Positions 1 through 7,397 of a DNA stretch of 16,333 nt are shown here, piece by piece. Positions within the stretch are counted from its first letter, which is position 1, and each line of letters starts with the position of its first letter. Origin of the DNA: an uncultured Clostridia bacterium (GTDB taxonomy: Bacteria > Bacillota > Clostridia > Christensenellales > Borkfalkiaceae); assembly GCA_934249265.1 (NCBI GenBank), contig CAKQKQ010000038.1:1-16333 (forward strand). Reading direction: 5' to 3'. Both the position numbers and the translations under genes were made by a program. The notes beneath the pieces were generated by a model. The model did no database searches and was not told the origin of the DNA. It was given only the letters and a program-made list of their open reading frames with translations.

Positions 1-2
1 CT

Positions 3-1175
3 TTAAAGGCGGGCAAAACGGTAACGGGGCATTTTTCCACTCCCGAAACGGGAGCGACTTTAAATGCATATATCGCCGCGGGAATTACTTGTTGTCACGA
101 ATCGACTACCGAAGAATCCGCGCTTGAAAAGATGCGCAGAGGTATGTACGCTCAACTTCGCGAAGGCTCGGCATGGCACGACCTTGAAGAAGTAGCAAAA
201 GCGGTGACAAAACACGAAGTTGACAGCAGATTTGCTTGTCTTGTATCCGACGATTCGCACCCGCATACTTTGATAAGTTACGGTCATCTCGACCACATCG
301 TTCGTAGGGCGATCGAGGAAGGCATCGACCCCGTGAGCGCAATACAAATGGTGACGATAAATACTGCCGAGTGTTTCGGTTTAAGCAAAGAACTCGGTTC
401 GATTGCTCCGTCGAAATGCGCGGACATGGTTTTGATTTCCGACCTTGAAAAATGCACCGTAGACGAAGTGTTTATCGATGGCGAACTCGTGGCAAAAGGC
501 GGAAAACCGCTATTTACCAATAAAAAATATGCTTATCCCGACGAATTTAAACACACCTTACATCTCGACAAAGTGGACGAAAGCGCGTTTAAAATCGAAG
601 CGGAAGGCACGGTAAAAGTGCACGTTATTCAAGTAAAATCGGCAAAAACCACGACGATAAACAAGGTAGTCGAGATGACTGCCGAAAATGGTCAACTCGT
701 CTCCGACCCGTCGAGAGATTTGCTTAAAGCGTGCGTTTTTGAAAGACATCATCGCACGGGAAACGTCGGTAAAGGTTTTATTAGCGGCTTTGGAATAAAA
801 GAGGGCGCGCTTGCTCAAACGGTAGCGCACGACGCGCATAATTTGCTCGTTGTAGGCACAAACGACAGCGATATGGCTCTTGCGGTAAACACGCTTATAG
901 AGTGCGGCGGCGGTCTTGTAGCGGTGAAAAACGGCAAAGTTATCGGTCTTGTCGAACTTCCCGTTGCGGGGCTTATGAACGATATACCCGTTGAAGAAAT
1001 GAATGAGAAAGTAAAATCGCTTGAAAAAGCGTGGAACGAACTCGGTTGCGCTTTGCCGTCTCCGTTTATGACTATGGCTATCGTTTCGCTTGCTTGTATT
1101 CCCGAAATAAGAATTACCGATAAAGGGCTTGTCGATTGCGTAAACTTTAAATTTGTTGACTTAATAGAGAAATAA
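3..1175 (+). CDS. ade: Adenine deaminase, 5'-truncated by window edge
   Basis: Adenine deaminase hydrolyses adenine to hypoxanthine and ammonia in cytoplasmic purine salvage. The frame is open from the first bases, so the N-terminal third lies outside the window; 390 residues are visible against a usual total near 570-600. Seen early is GHFSTPETGATLNAYIAAG, matching the family's GHAPGLSG..LNAYI(A/S)AGI segment. At about 246-263 lies SDDSHPH, which carries the metal-binding Asp and neighbouring His of the amidohydrolase barrel. This is followed by the GHLDHIVRRAIEEGIDP and AIQMVTINTAECFGL blocks. The C-terminal domain ends with the typical LPSPFMTMAIVSLACIPE and LTDKGL-like stretches. The frame is intact to its TAA stop. 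No convincing Rho-independent terminator follows, so read-through towards mgtC is possible, although mgtC has its own promoter. Confidence 0.93.
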   Translation, partial: LKAGKTVTGHFSTPETGATLNAYIAAGITCCHESTTEESALEKMRRGMYAQLREGSAWHDLEEVAKAVTKHEVDSRFACLVSDDSHPHTLISYGHLDHIVRRAIEEGIDPVSAIQMVTINTAECFGLSKELGSIAPSKCADMVLISDLEKCTVDEVFIDGELVAKGGKPLFTNKKYAYPDEFKHTLHLDKVDESAFKIEAEGTVKVHVIQVKSAKTTTINKVVEMTAENGQLVSDPSRDLLKACVFERHHRTGNVGKGFISGFGIKEGALAQTVAHDAHNLLVVGTNDSDMALAVNTLIECGGGLVAVKNGKVIGLVELPVAGLMNDIPVEEMNEKVKSLEKAWNELGCALPSPFMTMAIVSLACIPEIRITDKGLVDCVNFKFVDLIEK

Positions 1176-1230
1176 ACGCAATTTTATGCAAATTTGTCTC
1201 ATATAAACGCCAATTATTTTTCAAAACATA

Positions 1231-1259
1231 TTGAAATAGTATAAATTATGTGTTAAAAT
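1231..1259 (+). promoter_or_regulatory. SigA-type promoter of the mgtC-like gene
   Basis: TTGAAA at 1231-1236, a 17-bp spacer, and TAAAAT at 1254-1259 preceded by an extended -10 TG (1251-1252). The predicted transcript start near 1266 gives a leader of about 25 nt containing GGGG (1282-1285) before the ATG at 1292. Confidence 0.7.
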
Positions 1260-1291
1260 AATTTTACAAAACAAATACTTCGGGGAAATTT

Positions 1292-1945
1292 ATGTGGGAT
1301 AAAATTTTACAAGAATCGCATATGATGATAGGCATAATCATCTCTATATTGCTCGGTTTTATAATCGGTTTCGAGCGTAAACTTAGGCGCAAAGAGGCGA
1401 GTATAGGTACGCACACGATAGTGTGTATAGGTTCGGCATTGCTTGTCATTGTGTCTAAATTCGGTTTTGACGCAAGCGCGGACAGTGCGAGAGTTGCCGC
1501 TCAAATTGTATCGGGTATCGGCTTTTTAGGCGCGGGAATAATCGTGTACAGACAACACGAAATTCACGGCTTAACGACTGCCGCAGGACTGTGGGCAACC
1601 GCGGGTATAGGTATGGCGTGCGGCGCGGGATTATATCTCGTTGCTATTTGTACCACGATATTGATAGTCGCGGTAAGATGTTTGTACTTTTTACCCATAA
1701 AACTTTTTAAACACAAGCGATTTTACAGACTTTACATTGAGTTTTCTCAAAACGACAACGAGGCTGCCGAAGTGAAAAAATTGTTCAATGTAGAGCATTT
1801 CCATAAATTTGAAATTAAAAGAGATGCAGAAGGCGTGTATTGTTCGGTCACGATCGATTCGGCGCATGAATTCGTATCGGAAAAACTGACCGAAATTATG
1901 AAAAATTATTCTTTTATAAGGTCAATAAGAAGAGAAGACGATTAA
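1292..1945 (+). CDS. MgtC/SapB family inner-membrane protein
   Basis: A 217-aa membrane protein of the MgtC/SapB family, associated in other bacteria with growth at low magnesium, acid stress and modulation of membrane ATPase or transporters; the exact role here is unknown. The N-terminal half shows the family pattern. A first helix with GIIISILLGFIIGFERK is followed by the RRKEASIGTHTIVCIGSAL segment (family: G.RTH.LV..GSAL). Next comes SGIGFLGAGII (residues about 72-82), then GLTTAAGLWATAGIGMACG and a last hydrophobic helix. The C-terminal 70 residues form a soluble ACT-like domain, as in many longer family members. The start is chosen by the upstream GGGGAA and the promoter spacing. The gene is monocistronic: it has its own promoter, and the next gene is convergent. 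Confidence 0.88.
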   Translation: MWDKILQESHMMIGIIISILLGFIIGFERKLRRKEASIGTHTIVCIGSALLVIVSKFGFDASADSARVAAQIVSGIGFLGAGIIVYRQHEIHGLTTAAGLWATAGIGMACGAGLYLVAICTTILIVAVRCLYFLPIKLFKHKRFYRLYIEFSQNDNEAAEVKKLFNVEHFHKFEIKRDAEGVYCSVTIDSAHEFVSEKLTEIMKNYSFIRSIRREDD

Positions 1946-1986
1946 GTCGTTTATATTTTAATAATTTTTAAAATTTTTGCATTAAA

Positions 1987-2017
1987 AAAGGATAGCGTTT
2001 TAATTACGTTATCCTTT
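1987..2017. terminator. Bidirectional terminator between mgtC-like and DUF3737 genes
   Basis: A 12-bp stem (1987-1998 with 2006-2017, one G-U pair) closes a 7-nt loop. On the minus strand the stem is followed by a run of six T (complement of 1984-1989, partly within the stem base), suiting the convergent DUF3737 gene. On the plus strand the tail is the weaker TTTAAATTTT. Confidence 0.72.
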
Positions 2018-2085
2018 AAATTTTGAAATTTTACTGTTATTTCTGCCGGAAATGGCGATAAGTCATGAATTTTCAATTAAATAAA

Positions 2086-2925
2086 TCATTGCTTTTCAAT
2101 CGAAATAGTTGCTTTCGCTTTTTGATCGCTTAAAATAATTTCGCCGACGTCTTGCGCTTTTATACTGCCTTTATACGGGTTTTTAATGCTGTCGATTTTG
2201 CTTAAAACGGTTGCGTTTACTTCCGATTTTTCAAAAGACAAATCGCAGTTTGTCATCGTGCAGTTTATAAGCGTGAGATTTTTGCAATAACACAGCGGTT
2301 GCGTGCCTTTAATTTGGCAGTTTTCAAAAGTCAAACCGTCCGAATACCAGCCGAGATATTCTCCGTTTATTACCGAATTTTTCACAGTAACGTTTTTGCT
2401 GTGCCAAAATGCGTCTTTAGTGTTGAAATAGCAGTTTTCTATAATTACGTCTTTTGTGTATTGAAAAGAGTATTTTCCTTCAAATTCGACGTTGAAAAAT
2501 TTAAGCGATTTCGAGCGGAGCATAAAATATTCGCTTTTCGCTTTGCTGTCTTTTATGTTGAGATTATCGACCGACCAGCCGAATTCGGGCGAATCTATAG
2601 TTGTATTTGTTATTTTTACGTTTTTACACTCGCGCAAAGCCTTTATACCGTTCATTTTACAATTGTCTATGACGATATCATGCGAATACCAAAGTGCCGC
2701 GCGGCAGTTTTGCGTTAAATCGCAATTAAAAACTTGCAAACCTTTTACGTGCCACATGGGATAACGCAAATTGAAATAGCAGTCGCAACAAATTATGTTT
2801 TTACTTTCTTTAATCGCGCTTTCGCCGTCGCGTATTCCGTCGAACTTGCAATTTTCGATAGTCAAATTTTTGCTTTCGTACAAAGCGCGTTCTTCGTCAA
2901 AACTTTGATTTTTAATAGTGTTCAT
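2086..2925 (-). CDS. DUF3737 family right-handed beta-helix protein
   Basis: A 279-aa protein recognised as DUF3737 from its opening (KNQSFDEERALYESKNL) and from successive short repeats of the pattern VxIxNCxFxxxxAFWHSKN, which predict a right-handed parallel beta-helix. Repeats run from about residue 18 to 230: CKFDG, CYFNL, CDLTQ, CKMNG, TTIDS, CYFNT, CQIKG and CTMTN. They are rich in Cys, Asn and aromatic residues stacked at equivalent positions. There is no signal peptide or membrane segment, so it is probably cytoplasmic. The function of DUF3737 is not established. The N-terminal Met is adjacent to the conserved FDEERALY motif and no alternative start exists upstream, so the start is well fixed. 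It lies only 10 nt after the -10 box, with no Shine-Dalgarno sequence. Confidence 0.85.
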   Translation of the reverse strand: MNTIKNQSFDEERALYESKNLTIENCKFDGIRDGESAIKESKNIICCDCYFNLRYPMWHVKGLQVFNCDLTQNCRAALWYSHDIVIDNCKMNGIKALRECKNVKITNTTIDSPEFGWSVDNLNIKDSKAKSEYFMLRSKSLKFFNVEFEGKYSFQYTKDVIIENCYFNTKDAFWHSKNVTVKNSVINGEYLGWYSDGLTFENCQIKGTQPLCYCKNLTLINCTMTNCDLSFEKSEVNATVLSKIDSIKNPYKGSIKAQDVGEIILSDQKAKATISIEKQ

Positions 2926-2935
2926 AATTAATTAA

Positions 2936-2964
2936 ATTATATATTTTCGCGCGAATATTGTCAA
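2936..2964 (-). promoter_or_regulatory. Perfect-consensus promoter of DUF3737 gene (leaderless)
   Basis: On the minus strand, TTGACA (complement of 2959-2964), exactly 17 bp, then TATAAT (complement of 2936-2941). Only 10 nt separate the -10 box from the ATG at 2925, so the transcript should begin 3-4 nt before the start codon. The spacer contains a perfect 10-bp palindrome TTCGCGCGAA (2946-2955), a possible repressor site. Confidence 0.75.
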
Positions 2965-3004
2965 TTGTATTATTTGCATTTAAAACAATAATATTTTCAA
3001 TTAG

Positions 3005-3033
3005 TTGCAATTTAGCGGCAAATAATATATAAT
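3005..3033 (+). promoter_or_regulatory. Promoter of the M50 protease-scpAB operon (leaderless)
   Basis: TTGCAA at 3005-3010, 17-bp spacer, TATAAT at 3028-3033. The ATG of the first gene begins 9 nt after the -10 box with only AT dinucleotides between, so there is no room for a Shine-Dalgarno sequence. In-frame stop TAG at 3013-3015 rules out an upstream start. Confidence 0.68.
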
Positions 3034-3042
3034 ATATATATT

Positions 3043-3741
3043 ATGTTGTTAGCATCTACGATTTTAGGGTACACCGCATTAGATATAATAAGATTTTTGG
3101 CGGGCTTTATATGTTTGTTGTTCGTATTGCCGCTGCATGAATTTGCTCATGCTTTCGCTGCGGTAAAAAACGGCGATGATACGCCTAAAATTTATAATCG
3201 TTATACGATTTATCCCTTTGCCCATTTCGACGTTTTGGGGCTTGCGTTGTTTTTGGTCGCGGGCTTCGGCTGGGCAAAACCCGTACCCGTAAATCCCAAC
3301 AATTTCAAAAAATATAAAAAGGGTTGTATCGAGGTTTCGTTAGCCGGCGTTATAATGAACTATATCGTGGCGTTTGTTTGTTATCCGCTGTGTATTTTGT
3401 GCGCGAGATATTTGCCCGATATACTTTTGTTTGATGAACTTATTACTTATGTTTTCTTATTAGGTTATTTGTATAGTTTGTCGTTTTGCGTATTCAATTT
3501 ATTGCCGTTTTATCCTCTTGACGGGTTTAATTTTATAGACAGTTTGTTTAACCACAAGGGCAAAGTGTTGCAATTTTTAAGACAATACGGCAATTTGATA
3601 CTTATTATACTTATCGTAATAAATATGTTGAGCGAAAGAATTGCGGCGTTTAATTATATCAACCTTTTGGGTTGGATAATGATTTTCGCGCAAAACATTT
3701 TTTCGTGGCCGATAACGGCGTTTTGGGGGCTTATTTTATGA
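3043..3741 (+). CDS. Site-2-protease-like M50 zinc metalloprotease
   Basis: A 232-aa integral membrane protein. The first helix contains the HExxH zinc motif as HEFAH (H32, E33, H36). A second block, FNLLPFYPLDG (D160-G161), matches the NPxDG/LxPxxPLDG motif that supplies the third zinc ligand. Between them is GFGWAKPVPVNPNNF, typical of the short site-2-protease branch next to scpA in Bacillota. Several further hydrophobic helices are visible up to the C-terminus. It is expected to cleave transmembrane substrates within the bilayer; the substrate is unknown. It is the first gene of the operon, and its stop overlaps the scpA start (ATGA, 3738-3741), so the two are translationally coupled. No in-frame ATG other than 3043 lies before residue 105. 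Confidence 0.9.
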   Translation: MLLASTILGYTALDIIRFLAGFICLLFVLPLHEFAHAFAAVKNGDDTPKIYNRYTIYPFAHFDVLGLALFLVAGFGWAKPVPVNPNNFKKYKKGCIEVSLAGVIMNYIVAFVCYPLCILCARYLPDILLFDELITYVFLLGYLYSLSFCVFNLLPFYPLDGFNFIDSLFNHKGKVLQFLRQYGNLILIILIVINMLSERIAAFNYINLLGWIMIFAQNIFSWPITAFWGLIL

Positions 3742-4535
3742 CGGAATATAACGTAAAAGGGTTTGAGTCGGTAGTTGACTACGACACCCATATACAATCG
3801 TTTGACGGACCGCTCGATTTGCTGCTATATCTCGTCAATAAAGAAGAAATCGACATTAAAGACATTTTTGTGTCTGACGTAACCGACCAATTTTTAAAGT
3901 ATATGGACCAAGTTGACGATTTGGATATGGAAAAAGCGGGCGAGTACTTAAATATCGCGGCTACGCTTCTCGAAATCAAATCTAAACGACTTCTTCCTAA
4001 GGTTGACGAATATCTCGACGATAACCAAGAAAATCCCGAGCAAGTAATGATTAGAAAACTCGAGGAATACAAACTTTATAAAGAGGCAAGTTTAAAACTT
4101 AAAGAGCAAGAAAACGTCAATCGTTATTATAAAGACCCCGCGCCCAGCGCAGACGACGTGAGAGTCGTTTATAAAGACTTCAATTTAAACGGACTTATCA
4201 AGGCTTTTACCGACTTGTTAAACAGAGTCGACCTCGAAGAGCGTAATAGGACGGAACAAAAGGAAATACCCAAAGAAGTATTTACAGTTGCCGACAAAAT
4301 GGAGTTTATTAAAACGACGATGCTTGAAAAGCACGAATGTAGTTTTTTTGAATTGTTTACCAAATATACCACGAGAAACGAGTGCATTACGACCTTTCAA
4401 GCCATGCTCGAACTGCTTAAAAGGCAGTTTATAAGGGTCGAGCAAAACGCGGTATTCGACGATATTACCATTATTTTAAGAGATGACAGAAGTGAGGTGG
4501 AAATAACCGATGGAGAACTTGCAGAATATAATTGA
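3738..4535 (+). CDS. scpA: Segregation and condensation protein A (kleisin)
   Basis: ScpA is the kleisin subunit that bridges SMC heads and, with ScpB, loads and organises condensin for chromosome segregation. The N-terminal hallmark SFDGPLDLLLYLVNKEEIDI appears about 20 residues in, followed by the long helical region with LEIKSKRLLP and EEYKLYKEAS. The C-terminal winged helix (about residues 190-255) includes CSFFELFTKYTTRNECITTFQAMLELLKR with its break after F-x-T-x-R. The start at 3738 is preferred to an earlier in-frame ATG at 3672 inside the protease gene. It places the conserved motif at the normal distance, overlaps the preceding TGA by 4 bp and follows GGGGG at 3725-3729. Length 265 aa is normal. 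It overlaps scpB by 26 bp. Confidence 0.95.
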   Translation: MTEYNVKGFESVVDYDTHIQSFDGPLDLLLYLVNKEEIDIKDIFVSDVTDQFLKYMDQVDDLDMEKAGEYLNIAATLLEIKSKRLLPKVDEYLDDNQENPEQVMIRKLEEYKLYKEASLKLKEQENVNRYYKDPAPSADDVRVVYKDFNLNGLIKAFTDLLNRVDLEERNRTEQKEIPKEVFTVADKMEFIKTTMLEKHECSFFELFTKYTTRNECITTFQAMLELLKRQFIRVEQNAVFDDITIILRDDRSEVEITDGELAEYN

Positions 4536-5274
4536 GTCCATTGTTTACGTTTCGGGCACGAGCATAAGCATAAAAGACATTGCCGAAAAGTTGGAAGTGA
4601 GCGAGAAAGAAATATTGCAAGCGGCGAAAAAATTGCAAGAAAAATATTCGTCGCCGTGCGGTCTTCAATTGCTTATATTCAACAATAAATTGCAATTTTG
4701 CTCTAATCCCGATTATGCGGAGCAAGTCGCTTCCGTTTTAAACCCGATAAGAGAAAGGGAATTGTCGAGGAGTATGCTCGAGACAGCCGCAATAATCGCC
4801 TACAAACAACCAGTAACGAGAATAGACCTCGAAGAGTTGAGGGGCAACAGCGAATACGCTATTCAAAACCTTTTAAAACTCGGCGTAATCGAAATCGTGG
4901 GCAGAAAAGACGCTGTCGGCAGACCCGTGCTTTTCGGTACAACCGACGAATTTTTAAAGCGTTTCCAAATTTCTTCACTTGACGAACTTCCCGATTACGA
5001 CGAAATGATCGCCAAAATTCAACAGCAAAATTCTACAGATAGTTATTTGTATAAAAAGAGCGTTTACGTTGAAAACGTCGAAAACGGAGCAGAAAATACT
5101 GAAGGTAAAACCGAAAAAACGAATTCGGAAAATGTTTCAGAAAGCAATGTAAAACCTGCAATTTTGAATACTATTCCGAATGAAGAACACGTCGACGACG
5201 TCGAACTCGGCGACCTTACCGACGAAGATTTGCCAGACTTTTTAAAGGGCGAAGACATTGAAATTATAGGCTGA
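4510..5274 (+). CDS. scpB: Segregation and condensation protein B with acidic tail
   Basis: ScpB dimers bind ScpA in the SMC-ScpAB condensin. Two winged-helix domains are visible, residues about 5-75 (IIESIVYVSGTSISIKDIAE) and 85-165. The second contains ETAAIIAYKQPVTRIDLEELRG and VGRKDAVGRPVLFGTTDEFL, the most conserved ScpB stretches. After about residue 175 the protein continues for roughly 80 residues of low-complexity acidic sequence, ending in LTDEDLPDFLKGEDIEIIG; the core family is about 180-200 residues. The start at 4510 lies inside scpA and follows GAGGTGG at 4494-4500, a good ribosome binding site. A strong terminator follows the gene. Confidence 0.94.
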   Translation: MENLQNIIESIVYVSGTSISIKDIAEKLEVSEKEILQAAKKLQEKYSSPCGLQLLIFNNKLQFCSNPDYAEQVASVLNPIRERELSRSMLETAAIIAYKQPVTRIDLEELRGNSEYAIQNLLKLGVIEIVGRKDAVGRPVLFGTTDEFLKRFQISSLDELPDYDEMIAKIQQQNSTDSYLYKKSVYVENVENGAENTEGKTEKTNSENVSESNVKPAILNTIPNEEHVDDVELGDLTDEDLPDFLKGEDIEIIG

Positions 5275-5307
5275 AAAATTAAAAATTCAATAAGACAAAT
5301 TAAAATC

Positions 5308-5357
5308 AAAGTCCAAGATTACGACGAAAAAACAAGGCGTAATCTCGGACTTTTTTT
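5308..5357 (+). terminator. Rho-independent terminator after scpB
   Basis: A stem of about 16 bp with one A-C mismatch (arms 5308-5323 and 5338-5353) and a 14-nt loop, ending in an uninterrupted run of seven T (5351-5357). It ends the M50-scpA-scpB transcript. Confidence 0.9.
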
Positions 5358-5385
5358 GTATACTTTTTTACAATATCGTTATACT
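5356..5385 (+). promoter_or_regulatory. Promoter of the DUF2953-gerW-dac-rluB operon (leaderless)
   Basis: TTGTAT at 5356-5361 and TATACT at 5380-5385, spaced 18 bp. The first two T of the -35 box belong to the T-run of the preceding terminator. The ATG at 5392 starts 6 nt after the -10 box, at the position where transcription itself should begin. Confidence 0.55.
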
Positions 5386-5391
5386 TTTATT

Positions 5392-5952
5392 ATGTTTTGG
5401 TTTTACTTCACGATAAGCGCGGTAATTATAATTTTTTCGCCTATCGTTTTGCAAGTAAGTTTTTTCGCCTCTAAAAACGCAAAGAAAATATATTTTTCCG
5501 TGTACTTGTACGGGGTGATAAAACTCATAAGCGGATACATTACGTTTACCGTCGATAAAGCGTACGTGCATTTAACTAAAAAATTTGCCATACAAATTCC
5601 GTTTAAAGACGCTTTTAGTTCGAGGAAAAAAATAAGCGGAATCAAGGGTATTGAGATTTTGTCCATAAAAAACGAACTCAATTTCGCAGATTTAGATTTG
5701 TTTAATCAAGTTATGCTTTCGTCCGCTTGCATGTATCTATATAGCGTTTTAATAATGATATTGTCGCAAATTAAGCCGTTTGTAAACGTAACTTGCGGGG
5801 TAAAACAGCAAAAAAACGACGATTTGTCCAATTTGTTCGACGTTGTAGTCGCATTTAACGTATTCGTACTTATTAAAATCGGATTAAAAAAATTATTGGG
5901 GGTAATCAATGAAAAAAAACAAGTTAGAAACTCTTATCAAACAAGCACTTGA
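5392..5952 (+). CDS. DUF2953 domain protein (YtfI-like)
   Basis: A 186-aa protein with a hydrophobic N-terminal helix (FWFYFTISAVIIIFSPIVLQV). A divergent middle region holds short strand-like segments (KIYFSVYLYGVIKLISGYITF) and a hydrophobic C-terminal helix (LFDVVVAFNVFVLIKIGLKKLL). The layout fits DUF2953, and the call is supported mainly by context: in Bacillus ytfI (DUF2953) precedes ytfJ (gerW), and here a GerW-like gene overlaps its 3' end by 44 bp. The biochemical function is unknown; a spore-related role is inferred only from the neighbour. A TTG codon 36 nt upstream would also open the frame, but it lies in the terminator T-run and -35 box, so ATG 5392 is chosen. No Shine-Dalgarno sequence is visible. 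Confidence 0.68.
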   Translation: MFWFYFTISAVIIIFSPIVLQVSFFASKNAKKIYFSVYLYGVIKLISGYITFTVDKAYVHLTKKFAIQIPFKDAFSSRKKISGIKGIEILSIKNELNFADLDLFNQVMLSSACMYLYSVLIMILSQIKPFVNVTCGVKQQKNDDLSNLFDVVVAFNVFVLIKIGLKKLLGVINEKKQVRNSYQTST

Positions 5953-6274
5953 CAATTTAAGCGAACTTGTAGACGTAAACGCCGTGATCGGCAAACCCAT
6001 CGACGCCGCCGACGGAACGAAAATTATACCTATTTCCAAAGTGACTTTGGGTTATTTGACGGGCGGAGGCGAGTACGGCGAAAAGGGAAAATACAATTTA
6101 TATACCGATTATCCGTTTACGGGTGCAAGCGGCGCGGTCGTTTCGCTAAAACCGACGGCGTTTTTGGTAAATAAGGGCAATGATTTTAAAATAATTCAAG
6201 CACCGGGGGATATTTATGATAAAATTATGGAAAAGGCAGAAGATTTCATTGCCGCATATAAAAACAATAAATAA
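5909..6274 (+). CDS. GerW/YtfJ family sporulation-associated protein
   Basis: A 121-aa protein matching the GerW (YtfJ) family. The N-terminal helix IKQALDNLSELVDVNAVIGKPI leads to GTKIIPISKVTLGYLTGGGEYG. A Gly-rich stretch ends in FTGASGAVVSLKPTAFLVN, followed by the C-terminal block ending IMEKAEDFI. In Bacillus the protein is needed for normal spore germination with some germinants, yet homologues also occur in non-sporulating Clostridia, so it cannot prove sporulation. GGGGG at 5896-5900 is the ribosome binding site. The gene overlaps both the DUF2953 gene upstream and the carboxypeptidase gene downstream, so the set is one polycistronic message. Confidence 0.88.
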   Translation: MKKNKLETLIKQALDNLSELVDVNAVIGKPIDAADGTKIIPISKVTLGYLTGGGEYGEKGKYNLYTDYPFTGASGAVVSLKPTAFLVNKGNDFKIIQAPGDIYDKIMEKAEDFIAAYKNNK

Positions 6275-7397
6275 ATTTTGCTTATCATTATTTATAATTA
6301 TATACGCGTGCGCGATATTCCTCTTGCAACCTATGACGGCAAGCCCCGTTAAAGTATGCGCTTTTACTCAGTCTCGCGGAGAATGTTGTATCGAAATAGA
6401 CACAAACACGGTGCTATACGAGCATAATTCTCATCAAAAATTGCCTATGGCGAGCACAACTAAAGTCATTACCGCAATTACGGTGTTGGAAAATGCCGAA
6501 CTTAACGAAATTGTCGAAATTAACGCAAATTGTGTAGGCATCGAGGGGTCGAGTATTTATTTAAAAGAAGGCGAGAAATACACCGTCGAGGACCTTTTGT
6601 ATGGATTAATGCTTCGGTCGGGCAACGATGCCGCGGTTGCGCTTGCATTGCACGTGGGCAAAAATATAAGCGGTTTTTGCGAAATGATGAACGAAATTTG
6701 CCGAAAAGTCGGCGCAAATAATACGAGCGTGACAAATCCGCACGGTTTAAACGACGAAAATCACTATACAACCGCCGAAGATTTGGCAAAAATTGCGGCA
6801 TACGCCTTGAAAAACGAGACGTTTAAGCAAATCGTAAGTACGCAAAAAAGAGTCGCTACAGAGTTGGTTTCGGGCAATAAAAGGACTTTCATCAATAAAA
6901 ACAAACTGCTATATAGAGATAAAAATTGTTACGGCGTGAAAACGGGTTACACGAAAATTGCGGGAAGATGCCTCGTTTCGGCTTTTGAAAACGACGGAAT
7001 GAACGTCGTTTGCGTCGTTTTAAACAGTCCGCAAATGTATGAACGAAGCCAAGAAATTGCGCAAAACTGTTTTCAAAATTATGAATATAAAGTAATTGTA
7101 GATAAAAAAGAGTTTGAAAATGTTTTTTTGATCGACGAAATGAAAACGCTTACTATCGATAGCGATATTAAAGAAATAAAACTTAAAGATGCCGACGAAA
7201 AAACTTATGAAACGCGTATTACTTTTAACGATTTTACAAAAACGATAAAAAAAGGCAATATTTTAGGAAAAATTGATATTTATAGTCAAAATCAGTTGAT
7301 TTATTCGCGAAAAATATATACACTTATAGATATAACAAACGAGAGACTTATGCAAATTTTAAAAGATAAGGCTCAAAATTATCAAAGGTATGTATGA
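6216..7397 (+). CDS. Serine-type D-Ala-D-Ala carboxypeptidase (S11, DacF-like)
   Basis: A penicillin-binding DD-carboxypeptidase that trims the terminal D-Ala of peptidoglycan stem peptides outside the membrane. All three active-site motifs are present: S80-T-T-K83 (SxxK), S135-G-N137 (SxN) and K242-T-G244 (KTG). A basic N-terminus of about 20 residues precedes a hydrophobic segment (residues 21-39), which acts as an export signal or anchor. After the catalytic domain (to about residue 285) comes the C-terminal beta-rich PBP5-type domain. It ends without an obvious strong amphipathic anchor. Total length 393 aa is normal. The ATG follows GGGGGA at 6205-6210 and lies inside the gerW-like gene. 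In Bacillota, dac genes next to scpAB and rluB often act in sporulation cortex modification, but this is inference. Confidence 0.92.
   Translation: MIKLWKRQKISLPHIKTINKFCLSLFIIIYACAIFLLQPMTASPVKVCAFTQSRGECCIEIDTNTVLYEHNSHQKLPMASTTKVITAITVLENAELNEIVEINANCVGIEGSSIYLKEGEKYTVEDLLYGLMLRSGNDAAVALALHVGKNISGFCEMMNEICRKVGANNTSVTNPHGLNDENHYTTAEDLAKIAAYALKNETFKQIVSTQKRVATELVSGNKRTFINKNKLLYRDKNCYGVKTGYTKIAGRCLVSAFENDGMNVVCVVLNSPQMYERSQEIAQNCFQNYEYKVIVDKKEFENVFLIDEMKTLTIDSDIKEIKLKDADEKTYETRITFNDFTKTIKKGNILGKIDIYSQNQLIYSRKIYTLIDITNERLMQILKDKAQNYQRYV

Noticed and set aside
2299..2931. Plus-strand open frames opposite the DUF3737 gene
   Set aside because: They are antisense shadows of the repetitive beta-helix gene, with no ribosome binding site or recognisable protein.
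3672..3737. Longer scpA starting at 3672
   Set aside because: That start is deep inside the M50 protease gene; 3738 has a GGGGG ribosome binding site, an ATGA overlap and the expected ScpA N-terminus.
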